From NCBI RefSeq assembly GCF_000765145.1, contig NZ_JMGA01000044.1, positions 1 through 38,434 on the forward strand: a DNA stretch of 38,434 nt, written 5' to 3'. The position numbers were made by a program, and so were the translations under genes. Below, in pieces: positions 8,207 through 17,113 of the stretch. Below the pieces are notes generated by a model. That model was given only the letters and a program-made list of their open reading frames with translations, searched no databases and was not told the DNA's origin. Within the stretch, counting starts at the first letter, position 1. Each line of letters opens with the position of its first letter. The DNA is from Desulfosporosinus sp. HMP52. GTDB taxonomy: Bacteria > Bacillota > Desulfitobacteriia > Desulfitobacteriales > Desulfitobacteriaceae.

Positions 8207-9676
8207 ATGAAATATGACATCTTATTAGGCCTTGGGATAGGAGTCTTCGCCTTTTTAATGACAATGGGCTATAACGTATTTCCTATAGGGTTGCTTTTCG
8301 TAACGAGTTATCTGGTTTGGAAATATGTCATTTCTCGCCAGATGGTTAAAAATGGCAGCGGTGTAGCCGTGCTGACAACGGGAATAGATTTTGAGGACAT
8401 CGGAGGGCAAAGTGTCGCTAAAAAAGAGTTGCAGGAAGCATTAGACTTTCTACTCTATTCAGATAGAATGAAAGCCTTAGGAATTCGTCCTTTGAAAGGA
8501 ATATTATTGTCCGGTCCCACTGGGACAGGTAAAACATTATTAGCTAAAGCAGCTGCTAGGTATACAAATTCGGCATTCTTATCAGTATCTGGTAGTGAGT
8601 TTGTGGAAATGTACGCAGGTGTCGGAGCTGAAAGAGTACGTGGCTTGTTTCGCAGAGCAAGGGAAATGGTGCGCAAGGAGAAGAAGTCTAGTGCCATTAT
8701 TTTCATTGATGAAATGGATATTTTAGGGGCAAAGCGTGGCAGCAATGTATCCCATCATGAATATGATCAAACACTTAATCAACTCCTTATTGAGATGGAT
8801 GGTCTTAAAGCAGATCAAGGTCCTAACATCCTAGTTATGGGTGCAACGAATCGGCCGGAAGCCCTAGACGCTGCCTTACTTCGCCCAGGACGTTTTGATA
8901 GGCAAGTGAAAGTTGATTTGCCAGATAAAGACGGACGATTAGCAATACTAAAAATTCATACAAAGAATAAGCCACTAGCACCGGAAGTGCGCTTAGAAAA
9001 TATTGCTCATGAGACTTTTGGTTTTTCAGGTGCTCATTTAGAGAGCTTAACCAATGAAGCCGCTATCCTGGCAATGCGTGAGGAAGCATGTGAGATTAAT
9101 GAACACCATTTACATGAGGCTGTTGAAAAGGTGATGTTGGGCGAAAAACTTGATCGAAAACCAACCCCAGAGGAATTACGGCGTATTGCGATTCATGAAA
9201 GTGGCCATGCCCTCCTGGCAGAAACGGTTCGACCAAATTCTGTTTCCCAGGTCTCTATTCGCTCTAGAGGAAATGCTCTTGGTTACGTTCGCCATTACCC
9301 CAAAGATGATTTATATCTTTACACAAAGGATATGTTGGAAGAGCAGATTATGGTGGCCTTAGCAGGAGCAGTTGCTGAAGAACAGATTTTAGGAACCCGA
9401 AGCACCGGTGCCGCCGGAGATTATGAGCAAGCCTTAAGTCTTGTTGAAAAGATGCTGCTGGCAGGTATGTCTTCGTTGGGAGTTGCTGATATTTCTCGCT
9501 TGAATGCAGATCAACGTCAAACTGAGACAAGAGATATTTTGACTGGGCTTGAAGAACGAACGACAAAAATTCTTAAGGCGAACATTGAAACCTTATTAAG
9601 GATTACTAAGATTCTTGAAGAAGAAGAGACTTTAGGCGGGGAAGTCTTAAGATCTCATTTACAGACTGTAGCCTAA
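8207..9676 (+). CDS. Short FtsH-like AAA+ membrane zinc protease
   Basis: This is an ATP-dependent membrane protease of the FtsH (M41) family. Residues 5-42 are two closely spaced membrane helices, with almost none of the ~70-residue extracytoplasmic domain that FtsH has between them, so it is 489 residues instead of 600-650. The AAA module has Walker A GPTGTGKT (103-110), pore loop MYAGVG (in place of the usual MFVGVG), Walker B IIFIDE (164-169) and arginine fingers in LLRPGRFDR (R226, R229). The peptidase zinc site HESGH (330-334) and the third ligand D405 (GAAGD) are intact, so it should be proteolytic. The start follows a GGGAGAAGG site. Its neighbour and the palindromic promoter suggest a dedicated, regulated role separate from a housekeeping FtsH. 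Confidence 0.9.
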   Translation: MKYDILLGLGIGVFAFLMTMGYNVFPIGLLFVTSYLVWKYVISRQMVKNGSGVAVLTTGIDFEDIGGQSVAKKELQEALDFLLYSDRMKALGIRPLKGILLSGPTGTGKTLLAKAAARYTNSAFLSVSGSEFVEMYAGVGAERVRGLFRRAREMVRKEKKSSAIIFIDEMDILGAKRGSNVSHHEYDQTLNQLLIEMDGLKADQGPNILVMGATNRPEALDAALLRPGRFDRQVKVDLPDKDGRLAILKIHTKNKPLAPEVRLENIAHETFGFSGAHLESLTNEAAILAMREEACEINEHHLHEAVEKVMLGEKLDRKPTPEELRRIAIHESGHALLAETVRPNSVSQVSIRSRGNALGYVRHYPKDDLYLYTKDMLEEQIMVALAGAVAEEQILGTRSTGAAGDYEQALSLVEKMLLAGMSSLGVADISRLNADQRQTETRDILTGLEERTTKILKANIETLLRITKILEEEETLGGEVLRSHLQTVA

Positions 9677-9682
9677 GCAAAG

Positions 9683-9725
9683 CCCTCCCAAGTTGAAGGA
9701 TAACCTTAACTTGGGAGGGATTTTT
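9683..9725 (+). terminator. Rho-independent terminator after FtsH-like gene
   Basis: A 12-bp perfect stem (9683-9694 with 9708-9719), extended inside by AAGG/CCTT, is followed by ATTTTT. Confidence 0.9.
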
Positions 9726-9839
9726 CCATTTCCTTGATATTTTAACAAGACAAAGAAGGATATTTTCGTGCCAGATCAGAAATAATTAATCAGGTATGAA
9801 TCATGAATTTGCGTTGCTTATAGGAGAGTGATAAACTAT

Positions 9840-11078
9840 ATGAAAGCTGAAATTGTCTCAACTGGGACTGAATTATTACTTGGAGAAACCCTCAATACCA
9901 GTACTCACTATTTAACAGGAAAACTGTCGTCATTAGGCATTGAAGTAGACTACCATACGACCGTAGGGGACAATCCAGACCGATTAGAACAAGTTTTACG
10001 CCAAGCAATTGAGCGCAGTGATCTTATCGTTACAACTGGAGGGTTGGGTCCAACAATAGATGACTTAACAAAGGAACTGGTTGCTAAAGTCTTAGATTTG
10101 AAAATGGAGATAGATTCCGCAAGTTTAGAACAGATTAAGCAGTTCTTTGGCCGCAGAAAAGCTCCAATGCCTTCTAGTAATGAGAAACAAGCCTTCTTTC
10201 CCACAGGTTCAAAGATCTTGCCTAACCCTATAGGAACCGCTCCGGGAGCTGTTATTACTAAAGATAACAAGACCGTTGTTATCTTGCCTGGTCCTCCTTT
10301 TGAAATGCAGCCTATGTTTGATAACTATGTTTGGCCAGAATTAGAGCAAATGATTGGACTGCATGTTGTACGAATGAAGGAGCGTGTCCTAAAAGTTTTT
10401 GGTATAGGAGAATCTGCTATTGAGAAAGTACTTTATGACCTGATGAATCTTCCTAATCTTACGATGGCCTTATTAGCTAAAAGAGCAGAGATGCACATTC
10501 GTTTAGTTGCCAGAAGCACTGAAATCATGTCGGGTGAGGCTAATAAGGCTCTGGATCAAGTGGAAGAGGAGATTCGCCGGCGTTTAGGAAATAAAGTATT
10601 TGGGCGAGATCAAGAAACTATGGTCAGCATTGTTGGAAGAACTCTAAATAACAAGAATTTAACAATTTCTACAGCTGAATCATGTACAGGAGGCTTGCTT
10701 GGGGCAGCTTTAACTCAGGAACCGGGCAGCTCCAAGTTTTATTTAGGTGGAGTAGTGAGTTATTCAAATTCTTTAAAACAAGGCCTACTAGGAGTAAGTG
10801 AGAAAAACCTTAAAGCATTTGGAGCAGTGAGTGAAGAGGTTGCCAAGGAAATGGCATTTGGAATTCGTTCCAAGACAGGATCAGATCTGGCTATCTCAAC
10901 AACAGGAATAGCAGGGCCAGATGGAGGCAGTGATGAGAAACCGGTGGGACTAGTTTACATTGGTTTTGCAACGGCTAAGGGTGTCCATGCTGAAAAATTT
11001 CAGTTTTATGGTGAACGGGAGTCTGTTCGTCAGTTGACCGTTCAAGCTGCCCTTAATGGAGTACGCCTGATATGTTGA
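9840..11078 (+). CDS. cinA: Competence/damage-inducible protein CinA
   Basis: CinA-family proteins combine an N-terminal molybdopterin-binding-like (MoCF) domain, acting as an ADP-ribose pyrophosphatase in characterised members, with a C-terminal nicotinamide-nucleotide amidase (PncC) domain, and recycle pyridine nucleotides. Here the N-terminal part has STGTELLLGE and TTGGLGPTIDDLT, and the C-terminal part has TAESCTGGLLGAAL and ISTTGIAGPDGG. I choose ATG 9840 over the in-frame GTG 9828, because that GTG lies inside the AGGAGAGTGAT ribosome binding site. The length of 412 residues is standard for a two-domain CinA. A helicase gene lies between it and recA. Confidence 0.94.
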   Translation: MKAEIVSTGTELLLGETLNTSTHYLTGKLSSLGIEVDYHTTVGDNPDRLEQVLRQAIERSDLIVTTGGLGPTIDDLTKELVAKVLDLKMEIDSASLEQIKQFFGRRKAPMPSSNEKQAFFPTGSKILPNPIGTAPGAVITKDNKTVVILPGPPFEMQPMFDNYVWPELEQMIGLHVVRMKERVLKVFGIGESAIEKVLYDLMNLPNLTMALLAKRAEMHIRLVARSTEIMSGEANKALDQVEEEIRRRLGNKVFGRDQETMVSIVGRTLNNKNLTISTAESCTGGLLGAALTQEPGSSKFYLGGVVSYSNSLKQGLLGVSEKNLKAFGAVSEEVAKEMAFGIRSKTGSDLAISTTGIAGPDGGSDEKPVGLVYIGFATAKGVHAEKFQFYGERESVRQLTVQAALNGVRLIC

Positions 11079-11102
11079 ACAGTGAAGGGAGATTACAATT
11101 AG

Positions 11103-12716
11103 GTGATGGTTGAACGTTTACAGACCTTTGGGGATATACAGTTAAGTAAACCACTTTTACAAGCCCTTACGGAGATGGGTTTTGAAGAGCCTTCTCCAAT
11201 TCAAAAAGAAGCAATTCCTGTTGCATTAGACGGAGTAGATCTTATCGGACAGGCGCAGACAGGTACGGGTAAAACAGCTGCTTTTGGAATTCCTATTACC
11301 GAAAAGGTAAATGCTAAGTTTCAAGCAGTTCAGGCGCTTATTGTAACACCTACTCGAGAATTAGCTATTCAGGTTTCGGAAGAAATTGCCAAGCTTGGAA
11401 AATATAAGCACGTAAAACCTTTGCCAATCTATGGCGGGCAGCCTATTGATCGCCAAATTCGAGCATTACGAATGGGTTATCAAGTGGTTGTTGGAACACC
11501 GGGCAGGTTATTGGATCATCTGAATCGTGGGACACTGCGTTTGCAGCATGTAAAAACGGTAGTTCTGGATGAGGCCGATGAAATGCTGGATATGGGCTTT
11601 ATCGACGACATCGAGAGCCTTCTCCGGGAGGTTCCGGCAGAAGGTAAGCAAGTTCTCCTCTTCTCAGCGACCATGCCTCCCGGAATTAGAAAATTGGCCC
11701 AAACGTATATGAACTCACCGCGTTCTGTTACGGTGAGTCGAGATGAATTAACTGTACCTCTGATTGAACAGGTTTTCTATGAGACTAGGGAAAGCATTAA
11801 AGTAGATGCCTTAGGGCGGATCATTGATATGGAGGATATCGGTCAGGGGATTATTTTTTGTCGTACAAAACGCGGAGTCGATGAACTGGTAGTGGCGCTG
11901 GAGGCAAGAGGATATTTTGCTGATGCTCTGCATGGAGATTTAAGCCAACAACAGCGGGATCGAGTTATGAAGCGGTTTAGGGATGGGAAGACCGAATTGC
12001 TAATTGCTACAGATGTTGCTGCCCGGGGATTAGATATTAATAATGTAACCCATGTTATTAACTTTGATATTCCACAAGATCCGGTGTCCTATGTGCATCG
12101 GATTGGACGAACAGGGCGAATTGGCCGTAAGGGGCAAGCAATAACCTTAATATCCCCAAAAGAATATCGCCAGCTGCGCCTAATCGAAAATCTTATTAAA
12201 ACGAGGATTAGACGGCAGGAGCTGCCTTCCTTAGCTGATATTAGTGAGCGTCAAGCCGAAAATATCAAGATGCAGTTGATTAAGTTAATGCAAAGTAATC
12301 GATTGGGAAACTACCGTGCCATTGTTGGTGACTTGCTTCAAGAATATGATTCTATGGATGTAGCAGCTGCGGCCTTAAAATATGCTATAGAGGGTGCAAA
12401 TGTCGATGAACTTGTTGAAGGCAGAGAGCCAGACGAACAGCTCTTTGCTAACACGGGAGCATCAGCAGGTATGGTGCGCTTTTTTATAAACATCGGAAGA
12501 CTTCAACAAGTTCGCCCCCAGGATATTATCCGCTGGATTGCAGATCAAAGCGGGATCTCTGGAAACAGTATCGGAATAATAAATATTTATGATAAATTTA
12601 CCTTTGTAGAAATTCCTGAGAAATATGCTTCTAGAGTTCAAAGCTGTATGCATCAGACTATGATCAAAGGCCGTAAGGTGAGTGTCGAACCAGCTAAAGC
12701 ACGTGAAAACTTCTAA
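11103..12716 (+). CDS. deaD: DEAD-box RNA helicase with DbpA-type RNA-binding domain
   Basis: This is an ATP-dependent RNA helicase, probably for ribosome assembly or mRNA unwinding. Motifs in order: Q motif ending SPIQKEAIP, AQTGTGKT, PTRELA, TPGR, DEAD (in VLDEADEML), SAT, ARGLDI and HRIGRTGR. The last ~75 residues (from GMVRFFINIGR to VSVEPAKA) match the RRM-like domain that DbpA/CsdA/DeaD helicases use to bind RNA. The start could be GTG 11103 or ATG 11106; the only ribosome binding site (AAGGGAGA) is 10 and 13 bases away respectively. It lies 24 bp after cinA and is probably in the same transcript. The family is certain; the exact subfamily name is less so. Confidence 0.93.
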   Translation: MMVERLQTFGDIQLSKPLLQALTEMGFEEPSPIQKEAIPVALDGVDLIGQAQTGTGKTAAFGIPITEKVNAKFQAVQALIVTPTRELAIQVSEEIAKLGKYKHVKPLPIYGGQPIDRQIRALRMGYQVVVGTPGRLLDHLNRGTLRLQHVKTVVLDEADEMLDMGFIDDIESLLREVPAEGKQVLLFSATMPPGIRKLAQTYMNSPRSVTVSRDELTVPLIEQVFYETRESIKVDALGRIIDMEDIGQGIIFCRTKRGVDELVVALEARGYFADALHGDLSQQQRDRVMKRFRDGKTELLIATDVAARGLDINNVTHVINFDIPQDPVSYVHRIGRTGRIGRKGQAITLISPKEYRQLRLIENLIKTRIRRQELPSLADISERQAENIKMQLIKLMQSNRLGNYRAIVGDLLQEYDSMDVAAAALKYAIEGANVDELVEGREPDEQLFANTGASAGMVRFFINIGRLQQVRPQDIIRWIADQSGISGNSIGIINIYDKFTFVEIPEKYASRVQSCMHQTMIKGRKVSVEPAKARENF

Positions 12717-12735
12717 TGTTGATTAGAATAAGCCT

Positions 12736-12764
12736 AAAAAGCTAACCGTTGTGGTTAGCTTTTT
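12736..12764 (+). terminator. Rho-independent terminator after helicase gene
   Basis: A 12-bp stem (12736-12747 with 12753-12764), including an A5/T5 base, has a 5-nt loop. It separates the helicase from recA. Confidence 0.9.
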
Positions 12765-12808
12765 GCGTAATTAAGCAAAAAGGCTTTACTAAGAGTTTCA
12801 TAAACAAA

Positions 12809-12838
12809 TTGACAAGTATTGAGGAGGACATCTATAAT
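12809..12838 (+). promoter_or_regulatory. recA promoter
   Basis: TTGACA (12809-12814), 18-bp spacer, TATAAT (12833-12838): perfect consensus hexamers, as expected of a strong promoter that needs a repressor. Confidence 0.88.
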
Positions 12839-12844
12839 AAGAAC

Positions 12845-12858
12845 CGAACAGATGTTTT
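12845..12858. promoter_or_regulatory. LexA (SOS) operator of recA
   Basis: CGAACAGATGTTTT fits the Gram-positive LexA/DinR box CGAACRNRYGTTYC at every position but the last. It sits just downstream of the -10, over the transcription start, where LexA would block RNA polymerase. Confidence 0.85.
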
Positions 12859-12909
12859 GCTAAAGTGACAAAATGCTAAGGCATATGAGAAGGATAAGGA
12901 GGATAAAGC

Positions 12910-13947
12910 ATGGCCGAAACAAATAAGCTCAAGGCACTTGATATTGCTCTTGCTCAGATTGAAAAGCAATTCGGTAAAGGTTCGATTATGAAACTCGGAG
13001 AGTCCTCGACAGACAGGATGATTGATATTATTCCGACAGGTTCTTTGGCAATAGACCTGGCTTTAGGAGTTGGAGGGGTGCCTAGAGGGAGGATTATCGA
13101 AATCTACGGACCCGAGTCTTCAGGAAAAACTACAGTAGCCCTTCATATTATTGCCGAGGCGCAGAAATTGGGGGGAGCAGCAGCATTCATAGATGCTGAG
13201 CACGCCCTTGATCCGGTATATGCAAAAGCGTTAGGGGTTAATATTGATGACTTGCTTGTTGCTCAGCCGGATACTGGGGAACAGGGCTTAGAAATCTGCG
13301 AAGCTCTAGTGCGCAGTGCTGCCGTCGATGTAATCGTGGTTGACTCTGTTGCTGCTTTAGTGCCACGTGCCGAGATTGAGGGCGAAATGGGGGACAATCA
13401 TGTCGGCTTGCATGCTCGACTGATGTCCCAAGCCTTGCGTAAGCTGACCGGATCAATCAGCAAGAGTAATACTTGTGTTATTTTTATTAACCAAATCCGC
13501 GAAAAGATCGGGGTAATGTTTGGTAGTCCGGAAACCACAACCGGTGGGCGCGCTCTAAAGTTTTATGCCTCAATTCGGATGGACATACGTCGTCAAGAAG
13601 CCATAAAATCTGGGCAGGATGTAGTTGGCAACAAGACCCGGGTAAAAGTGGTCAAGAATAAAGTTGCCCCCCCTTTTAAACAAGCTGATTTTGACATTAT
13701 GTATGGAGAAGGTATTTCTCGTGAAGGAAGTATTGTCGATATCGGGACAGAGATGGAGATAATCGCCAAGTCAGGCGCTTGGTATTCCTATAATGGAGAG
13801 CGGTTGGGGCAGGGCCGGGAGAATGTCAAAGAGCACCTTAAACAACATCCGGAAATAGCTCTTGAGCTAGAACAACGGATTCGCGCTAACTTAATGCCTG
13901 TAGCAGTTACCGCTGATAAAGAGGAAGATACGTTTGAAGAGTTCTAA
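12910..13947 (+). CDS. recA: Recombinase RecA
   Basis: RecA forms filaments on single-stranded DNA, drives strand exchange and triggers LexA self-cleavage. The protein is 345 residues with Walker A GPESSGKT (67-74), the [20 protein letters not shown] stretch around Walker B and loop L1, and [12 protein letters not shown] preceding loop L2. The ATG follows AAGGAGGATAAAGC. The C-terminal tail is acidic (EEDTFEEF), as in other RecAs. The gene is preceded by a LexA-controlled promoter and overlaps recX. Confidence 0.99.
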   Translation: MAETNKLKALDIALAQIEKQFGKGSIMKLGESSTDRMIDIIPTGSLAIDLALGVGGVPRGRIIEIYGPESSGKTTVALHIIAEAQKLGGAAAFIDAEHALDPVYAKALGVNIDDLLVAQPDTGEQGLEICEALVRSAAVDVIVVDSVAALVPRAEIEGEMGDNHVGLHARLMSQALRKLTGSISKSNTCVIFINQIREKIGVMFGSPETTTGGRALKFYASIRMDIRRQEAIKSGQDVVGNKTRVKVVKNKVAPPFKQADFDIMYGEGISREGSIVDIGTEMEIIAKSGAWYSYNGERLGQGRENVKEHLKQHPEIALELEQRIRANLMPVAVTADKEEDTFEEF

Positions 13948-14464
13948 ACCTCCTAAAAGCGTAATGGAAACTGCTCTTGATGCAATATCTCGTCGACTTC
14001 TTACTTATCACGAATTAGAAACTCGTCTAATTGAGAAAGGCTATGAAAGTTCGGAGATTAAGGCTGCTTTAGAACGAATTGTTGAATGGGGCTATGTTAA
14101 TGATCGAGAGTTAGCGTTAATGTATTCGGAAAGTCGACTTAAGCGTTATTCTCGGCGAAGGGTTCAACAAGATATGCAAAATCGAGGGATCGAATCGGAA
14201 TTAATTGAACAGGCCCTAAAAACAACGTATTCTAGTAAGGATGAGCACGAGCAGTGCTTGTTGCTGGCTGAACGTTGGTATACTCAAGAAGAAAAACGGT
14301 GGGAATTGAAGTATGCGGCAGATAACGCCAAAAGAACCATCCCTCGTGAACTATGGGTTCGACAAAAAGTAACTCGCAAGCTTGTTCAGAGAGGTTATCC
14401 TTCAGATACGGTGCGAAGTGTTATCAATCAAATCGGAAATGAGAGAGAAGACAGCAGTGTATAG
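13934..14464 (+). CDS. recX: RecA regulatory protein RecX
   Basis: RecX binds RecA filaments and limits their extension. The 176-residue protein has the family's helical repeats, seen as [26 protein letters not shown] and [11 protein letters not shown]. It starts at TTG 13934, nine bases after GAGG, inside the last codons of recA (14-bp overlap). The weak start codon and overlap probably keep RecX far below RecA. The shared transcript puts it under the same LexA control. Confidence 0.92.
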   Translation: MKSSKPPKSVMETALDAISRRLLTYHELETRLIEKGYESSEIKAALERIVEWGYVNDRELALMYSESRLKRYSRRRVQQDMQNRGIESELIEQALKTTYSSKDEHEQCLLLAERWYTQEEKRWELKYAADNAKRTIPRELWVRQKVTRKLVQRGYPSDTVRSVINQIGNEREDSSV

Positions 14465-14486
14465 AATTGAGCTATTTAGGACAAGC

Positions 14487-14545
14487 TTGACATTAACTGC
14501 AAATGATATTAAAATCTTAACAGAGACCTGTCTCTGTTAAGATTT
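14487..14545 (+). promoter_or_regulatory. Promoter followed by perfect 16-bp inverted repeat
   Basis: TTGACA (14487-14492), 17-bp spacer, TAAAAT (14510-14515). A perfect 16-bp inverted repeat (14512-14527 with 14530-14545, two-base centre) overlaps the -10 and the expected transcription start near 14522. As DNA it is a good operator for a dimer; as RNA it would fold only partly, because transcription begins inside it. No T run follows, so it is a poor terminator for recX. A separate 14-bp palindrome lies at 14546-14559. Confidence 0.55.
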
Positions 14546-14666
14546 AACCTTTAAAGGTTTTCTTATAGATTTCGTTGTAGTTAGCTAAAATATGGTTTTT
14601 TTGACTAGCGAGCGAGAGTTGTAGGAAACAGGAAGAATGCCTGTTTTAAAGGTTATGCTTAGAGTG

Positions 14667-14692
14667 ACTGGTTTTGGAAACCAGTTTTTTTT
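14667..14692 (+). terminator. Terminator in the rny leader (possible attenuator)
   Basis: An 8-bp stem (14667-14674 with 14678-14685) with a 3-nt loop is followed by a run of eight T. It lies about 170 nt downstream of the 14487 promoter and 51 bp before the rny start. Transcripts would either end here as a small RNA or read through into rny. Confidence 0.7.
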
Positions 14693-14742
14693 ATGTAATA
14701 ATAGAATTTAAAAAATTTAAACCAAAGGAGGTGTGTAGACGT

Positions 14743-16290
14743 ATGATCGAACTAATTATCACAGGGTTGGTCTCGGTTCTAGTGGGATTAGGTTTAGGTA
14801 TCTTTGCTGGTTGGCTTTTCCGCAAGAATACTGCTGAAAAGAGTATTGGCTCTGCAGAAGAGGAAGCAAAACGGATTGTTGAAAATGCCCATGCGGCAGC
14901 AGAAAGCAAGAAAAGGGAGTCCGTAGTTGCAGCCAAAGAAGAAGTTATGCATATTCGCAATGAAGTTGAAAAGGAAACCCGGGAACGGCGCAACGAACTT
15001 CAACGGTTAGAACGACGCTTGCTTCAAAAAGAGGAAAGTCTAGATCGGAAAATTGAATCACTAGAACGCAAAGAGGAAAACCTACACCGCAAAGATAGTG
15101 AAGTAGAACAACTTAAAGAAGAGTTGACTCAGATTGTAGGTAAGGAACAGGCGGAACTAGAACGTTTATCAGGTATGACCTCGGAAGAGGCTAAACAGTT
15201 GTTGCTTAAACGTGTAGAAGAAGACGTTCGTTATGAATCGGCGATTCTAATTAAGGAAATTGAAACTCGTGCAAAAGAAGAAGCTGAGAAAAGGGCAAAG
15301 AATATTATTGCCTTAGCAATACAGCGATGCGCAGCTGATCATGTCGCTGAAACAACAGTATCTGTTGTAGCATTGCCGAGTGACGAAATGAAGGGTCGGA
15401 TTATTGGTCGTGAGGGGCGTAATATCCGTACCATTGAAACCCTAACGGGGATTGATCTTATCATTGATGATACTCCTGAGGCTGTTATACTATCAGGATT
15501 TGATCCAATTCGCAGAGAGGTTGCGCGGATTGCTCTTGAAAAACTCATAGCAGATGGTCGAATACATCCGGCACGGATCGAAGAGATGGTAGAGAAGGCT
15601 CAGAAGGAAGTTGACCAAAAGATTAGAGAAGAAGGAGAGCAGGCGACTTTTGAGACAGGGGTACATGGATTGCATCCTGAATTAATTCGTTTGCTGGGCC
15701 GACTTAAGTTCCGTACAAGTTATGGACAAAATGTCCTAAAACACTCGACAGAAGTATCCCATTTAGCAGGCTTAATGGCTGCTGAGTTGGGAGTTGATAT
15801 TCAGCTTGCTAAACGTGCGGGTCTGCTCCATGACATAGGTAAGGCAGTTGACCATGATATGGAAGGTACCCACGTTCAAATCGGTGTTGACTTAGTCAAA
15901 AAATACAAAGAGTCCACCGAAGTAACCCATGCAATCGAAGCTCATCATAATGATGTGGAACCAAAGACAATTGTTGCAGTACTTGTGGCAGCGGCAGATG
16001 CAGTTTCAGCAGCTCGTCCTGGTGCCCGCAGAGAAACTCTGGAAACTTATATCAAGCGGCTTCAAAAGCTTGAAGAGATTGCTGAGAGTTTTGAAGGGGT
16101 AGAAAAATGTTTTGCTATCCAAGCAGGACGTGAAGTCCGCATTATCGTTAAACCGGATAAAATTGACGATGTGTTGGCTCCGCGTGTTGCACGAGAGATC
16201 AGTAAGCGGATTGAGGAAGAACTCGAATATCCGGGACAAATAAAAGTGGTTGTTATCCGGGAAACTCGGGCAGTAGATTTTGCAAAGTAA
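14743..16290 (+). CDS. rny: Ribonuclease Y
   Basis: RNase Y is the membrane-anchored endoribonuclease that starts much mRNA decay in Firmicutes. The start is ATG 14743, nine bases after AAAGGAGGTG; an in-frame ATG at 14674 lies inside a terminator and is rejected. The 515-residue protein has one N-terminal transmembrane helix, a long charged coiled coil (about 35-190), a KH RNA-binding domain ([17 protein letters not shown]) and a catalytic HD domain ([14 protein letters not shown]). Length and order are standard. Confidence 0.97.
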   Translation: MIELIITGLVSVLVGLGLGIFAGWLFRKNTAEKSIGSAEEEAKRIVENAHAAAESKKRESVVAAKEEVMHIRNEVEKETRERRNELQRLERRLLQKEESLDRKIESLERKEENLHRKDSEVEQLKEELTQIVGKEQAELERLSGMTSEEAKQLLLKRVEEDVRYESAILIKEIETRAKEEAEKRAKNIIALAIQRCAADHVAETTVSVVALPSDEMKGRIIGREGRNIRTIETLTGIDLIIDDTPEAVILSGFDPIRREVARIALEKLIADGRIHPARIEEMVEKAQKEVDQKIREEGEQATFETGVHGLHPELIRLLGRLKFRTSYGQNVLKHSTEVSHLAGLMAAELGVDIQLAKRAGLLHDIGKAVDHDMEGTHVQIGVDLVKKYKESTEVTHAIEAHHNDVEPKTIVAVLVAAADAVSAARPGARRETLETYIKRLQKLEEIAESFEGVEKCFAIQAGREVRIIVKPDKIDDVLAPRVAREISKRIEEELEYPGQIKVVVIRETRAVDFAK

Positions 16291-16307
16291 TTATTATACA
16301 AAATAAA

Positions 16308-16338
16308 CAATCAGGCGACCATTGGTCGCCTGATTGTT
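16308..16338 (+). terminator. Hairpin terminator after rny
   Basis: A perfect 12-bp stem (16308-16319 with 16325-16336) has a 5-nt loop. The following sequence is only moderately T-rich. Confidence 0.7.
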
Positions 16339-16420
16339 ATTAGGAGCCAGGTAATAAGGCGTAAGGCTTAGTTTCTAGGGCTAATCCCATAAATGACCAG
16401 CTTAAATATGCGTTGATTGA

Positions 16421-16449
16421 GCAGGAGATTGTTGAATGATGCCGAATAG
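16421..16449 (+). promoter_or_regulatory. Possible sigma-H promoter
   Basis: GCAGGAGAT (16421-16429), 11-bp spacer, GCCGAATAG (16441-16449) resembles RNAGGAWWW / RNNGAATWW. It lies 43 bp before the next gene. If real, it makes that gene an early-sporulation or stationary-phase gene. Confidence 0.35.
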
Positions 16450-16491
16450 TAAGCATGTTAGGACAGCGTATAGAGAGGGCTGAAATCGAGA

Positions 16492-16995
16492 ATGTTTAGT
16501 TATAAAGATGGAGGGCGTTTGCAAGACGGAGTTGGTCTGCTTACTTCAATACTCATGAGATATAACGAGGTGGGATCAGTTCACTATTGGAGAGAAGAAC
16601 ATGCACTAAAGTTCACGTTCCTGGTTTCCCAACCTCAAAAGGTTAAGTCTCTCCAGGATTTATTAATACCTGCCTTGGAATTCTTCCATCACTTAGAAGG
16701 CCAAAAAATGCGAGTTTTTGATGTGGTTTGTAGAAGCGAGGAGTCAGTCTGTGTCATTACTGTGACCAGAGATGTTGATAGTATGTCTCAACGGGAGGTA
16801 GGACTAATCGTTGAGCTTATTAAAAGGAAGTATAAGCTGGAATTGATTTATGATGAATTATATTTGCCAGAAGATGAACAGGTATATCAGGAAGAAAAGA
16901 TTAGTCAGATGTTGTCTTCCATTCAGAGCAATGATATTAATAAAAATGTTCTAGCCTTGCGAGAGGAAGGCAAAGTATTAGTATTTAAGACGTAA
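16492..16995 (+). CDS. Conserved-looking protein of unknown function
   Basis: I do not recognise this 167-residue soluble protein. The first half reads as an alpha/beta fold with two strand-rich segments (VGSVHYWREEHALKFTFLVS and SVCVITVTRDVD), the second as a helix followed by an acidic stretch (LPEDEQVYQEEK) and a short C-terminal strand. There is no signal peptide, membrane segment or cysteine cluster. The upstream GAGAGGG site is weak and 10 bases away. It is flanked by terminators or gaps on both sides, so it may be transcribed alone, possibly from the sigma-H-like promoter before it. Confidence 0.8.
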   Translation: MFSYKDGGRLQDGVGLLTSILMRYNEVGSVHYWREEHALKFTFLVSQPQKVKSLQDLLIPALEFFHHLEGQKMRVFDVVCRSEESVCVITVTRDVDSMSQREVGLIVELIKRKYKLELIYDELYLPEDEQVYQEEKISQMLSSIQSNDINKNVLALREEGKVLVFKT

Positions 16996-17113
16996 ATGAT
17001 TATATTTTCTTATAGAAATTTAAGTTGAAACAGTTATTTAGTATAGTAAAAAATGGTATCCTATTTATAATGGGCTAAATTAGAGTTGGCCGCTGGGAAG
17101 GAGGGTTAATTAT

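Noticed and set aside
14674-14742. Longer N terminus for RNase Y
   Set aside because: It would start within a terminator hairpin, and the normal start at 14743 has an ideal ribosome binding site and standard length.
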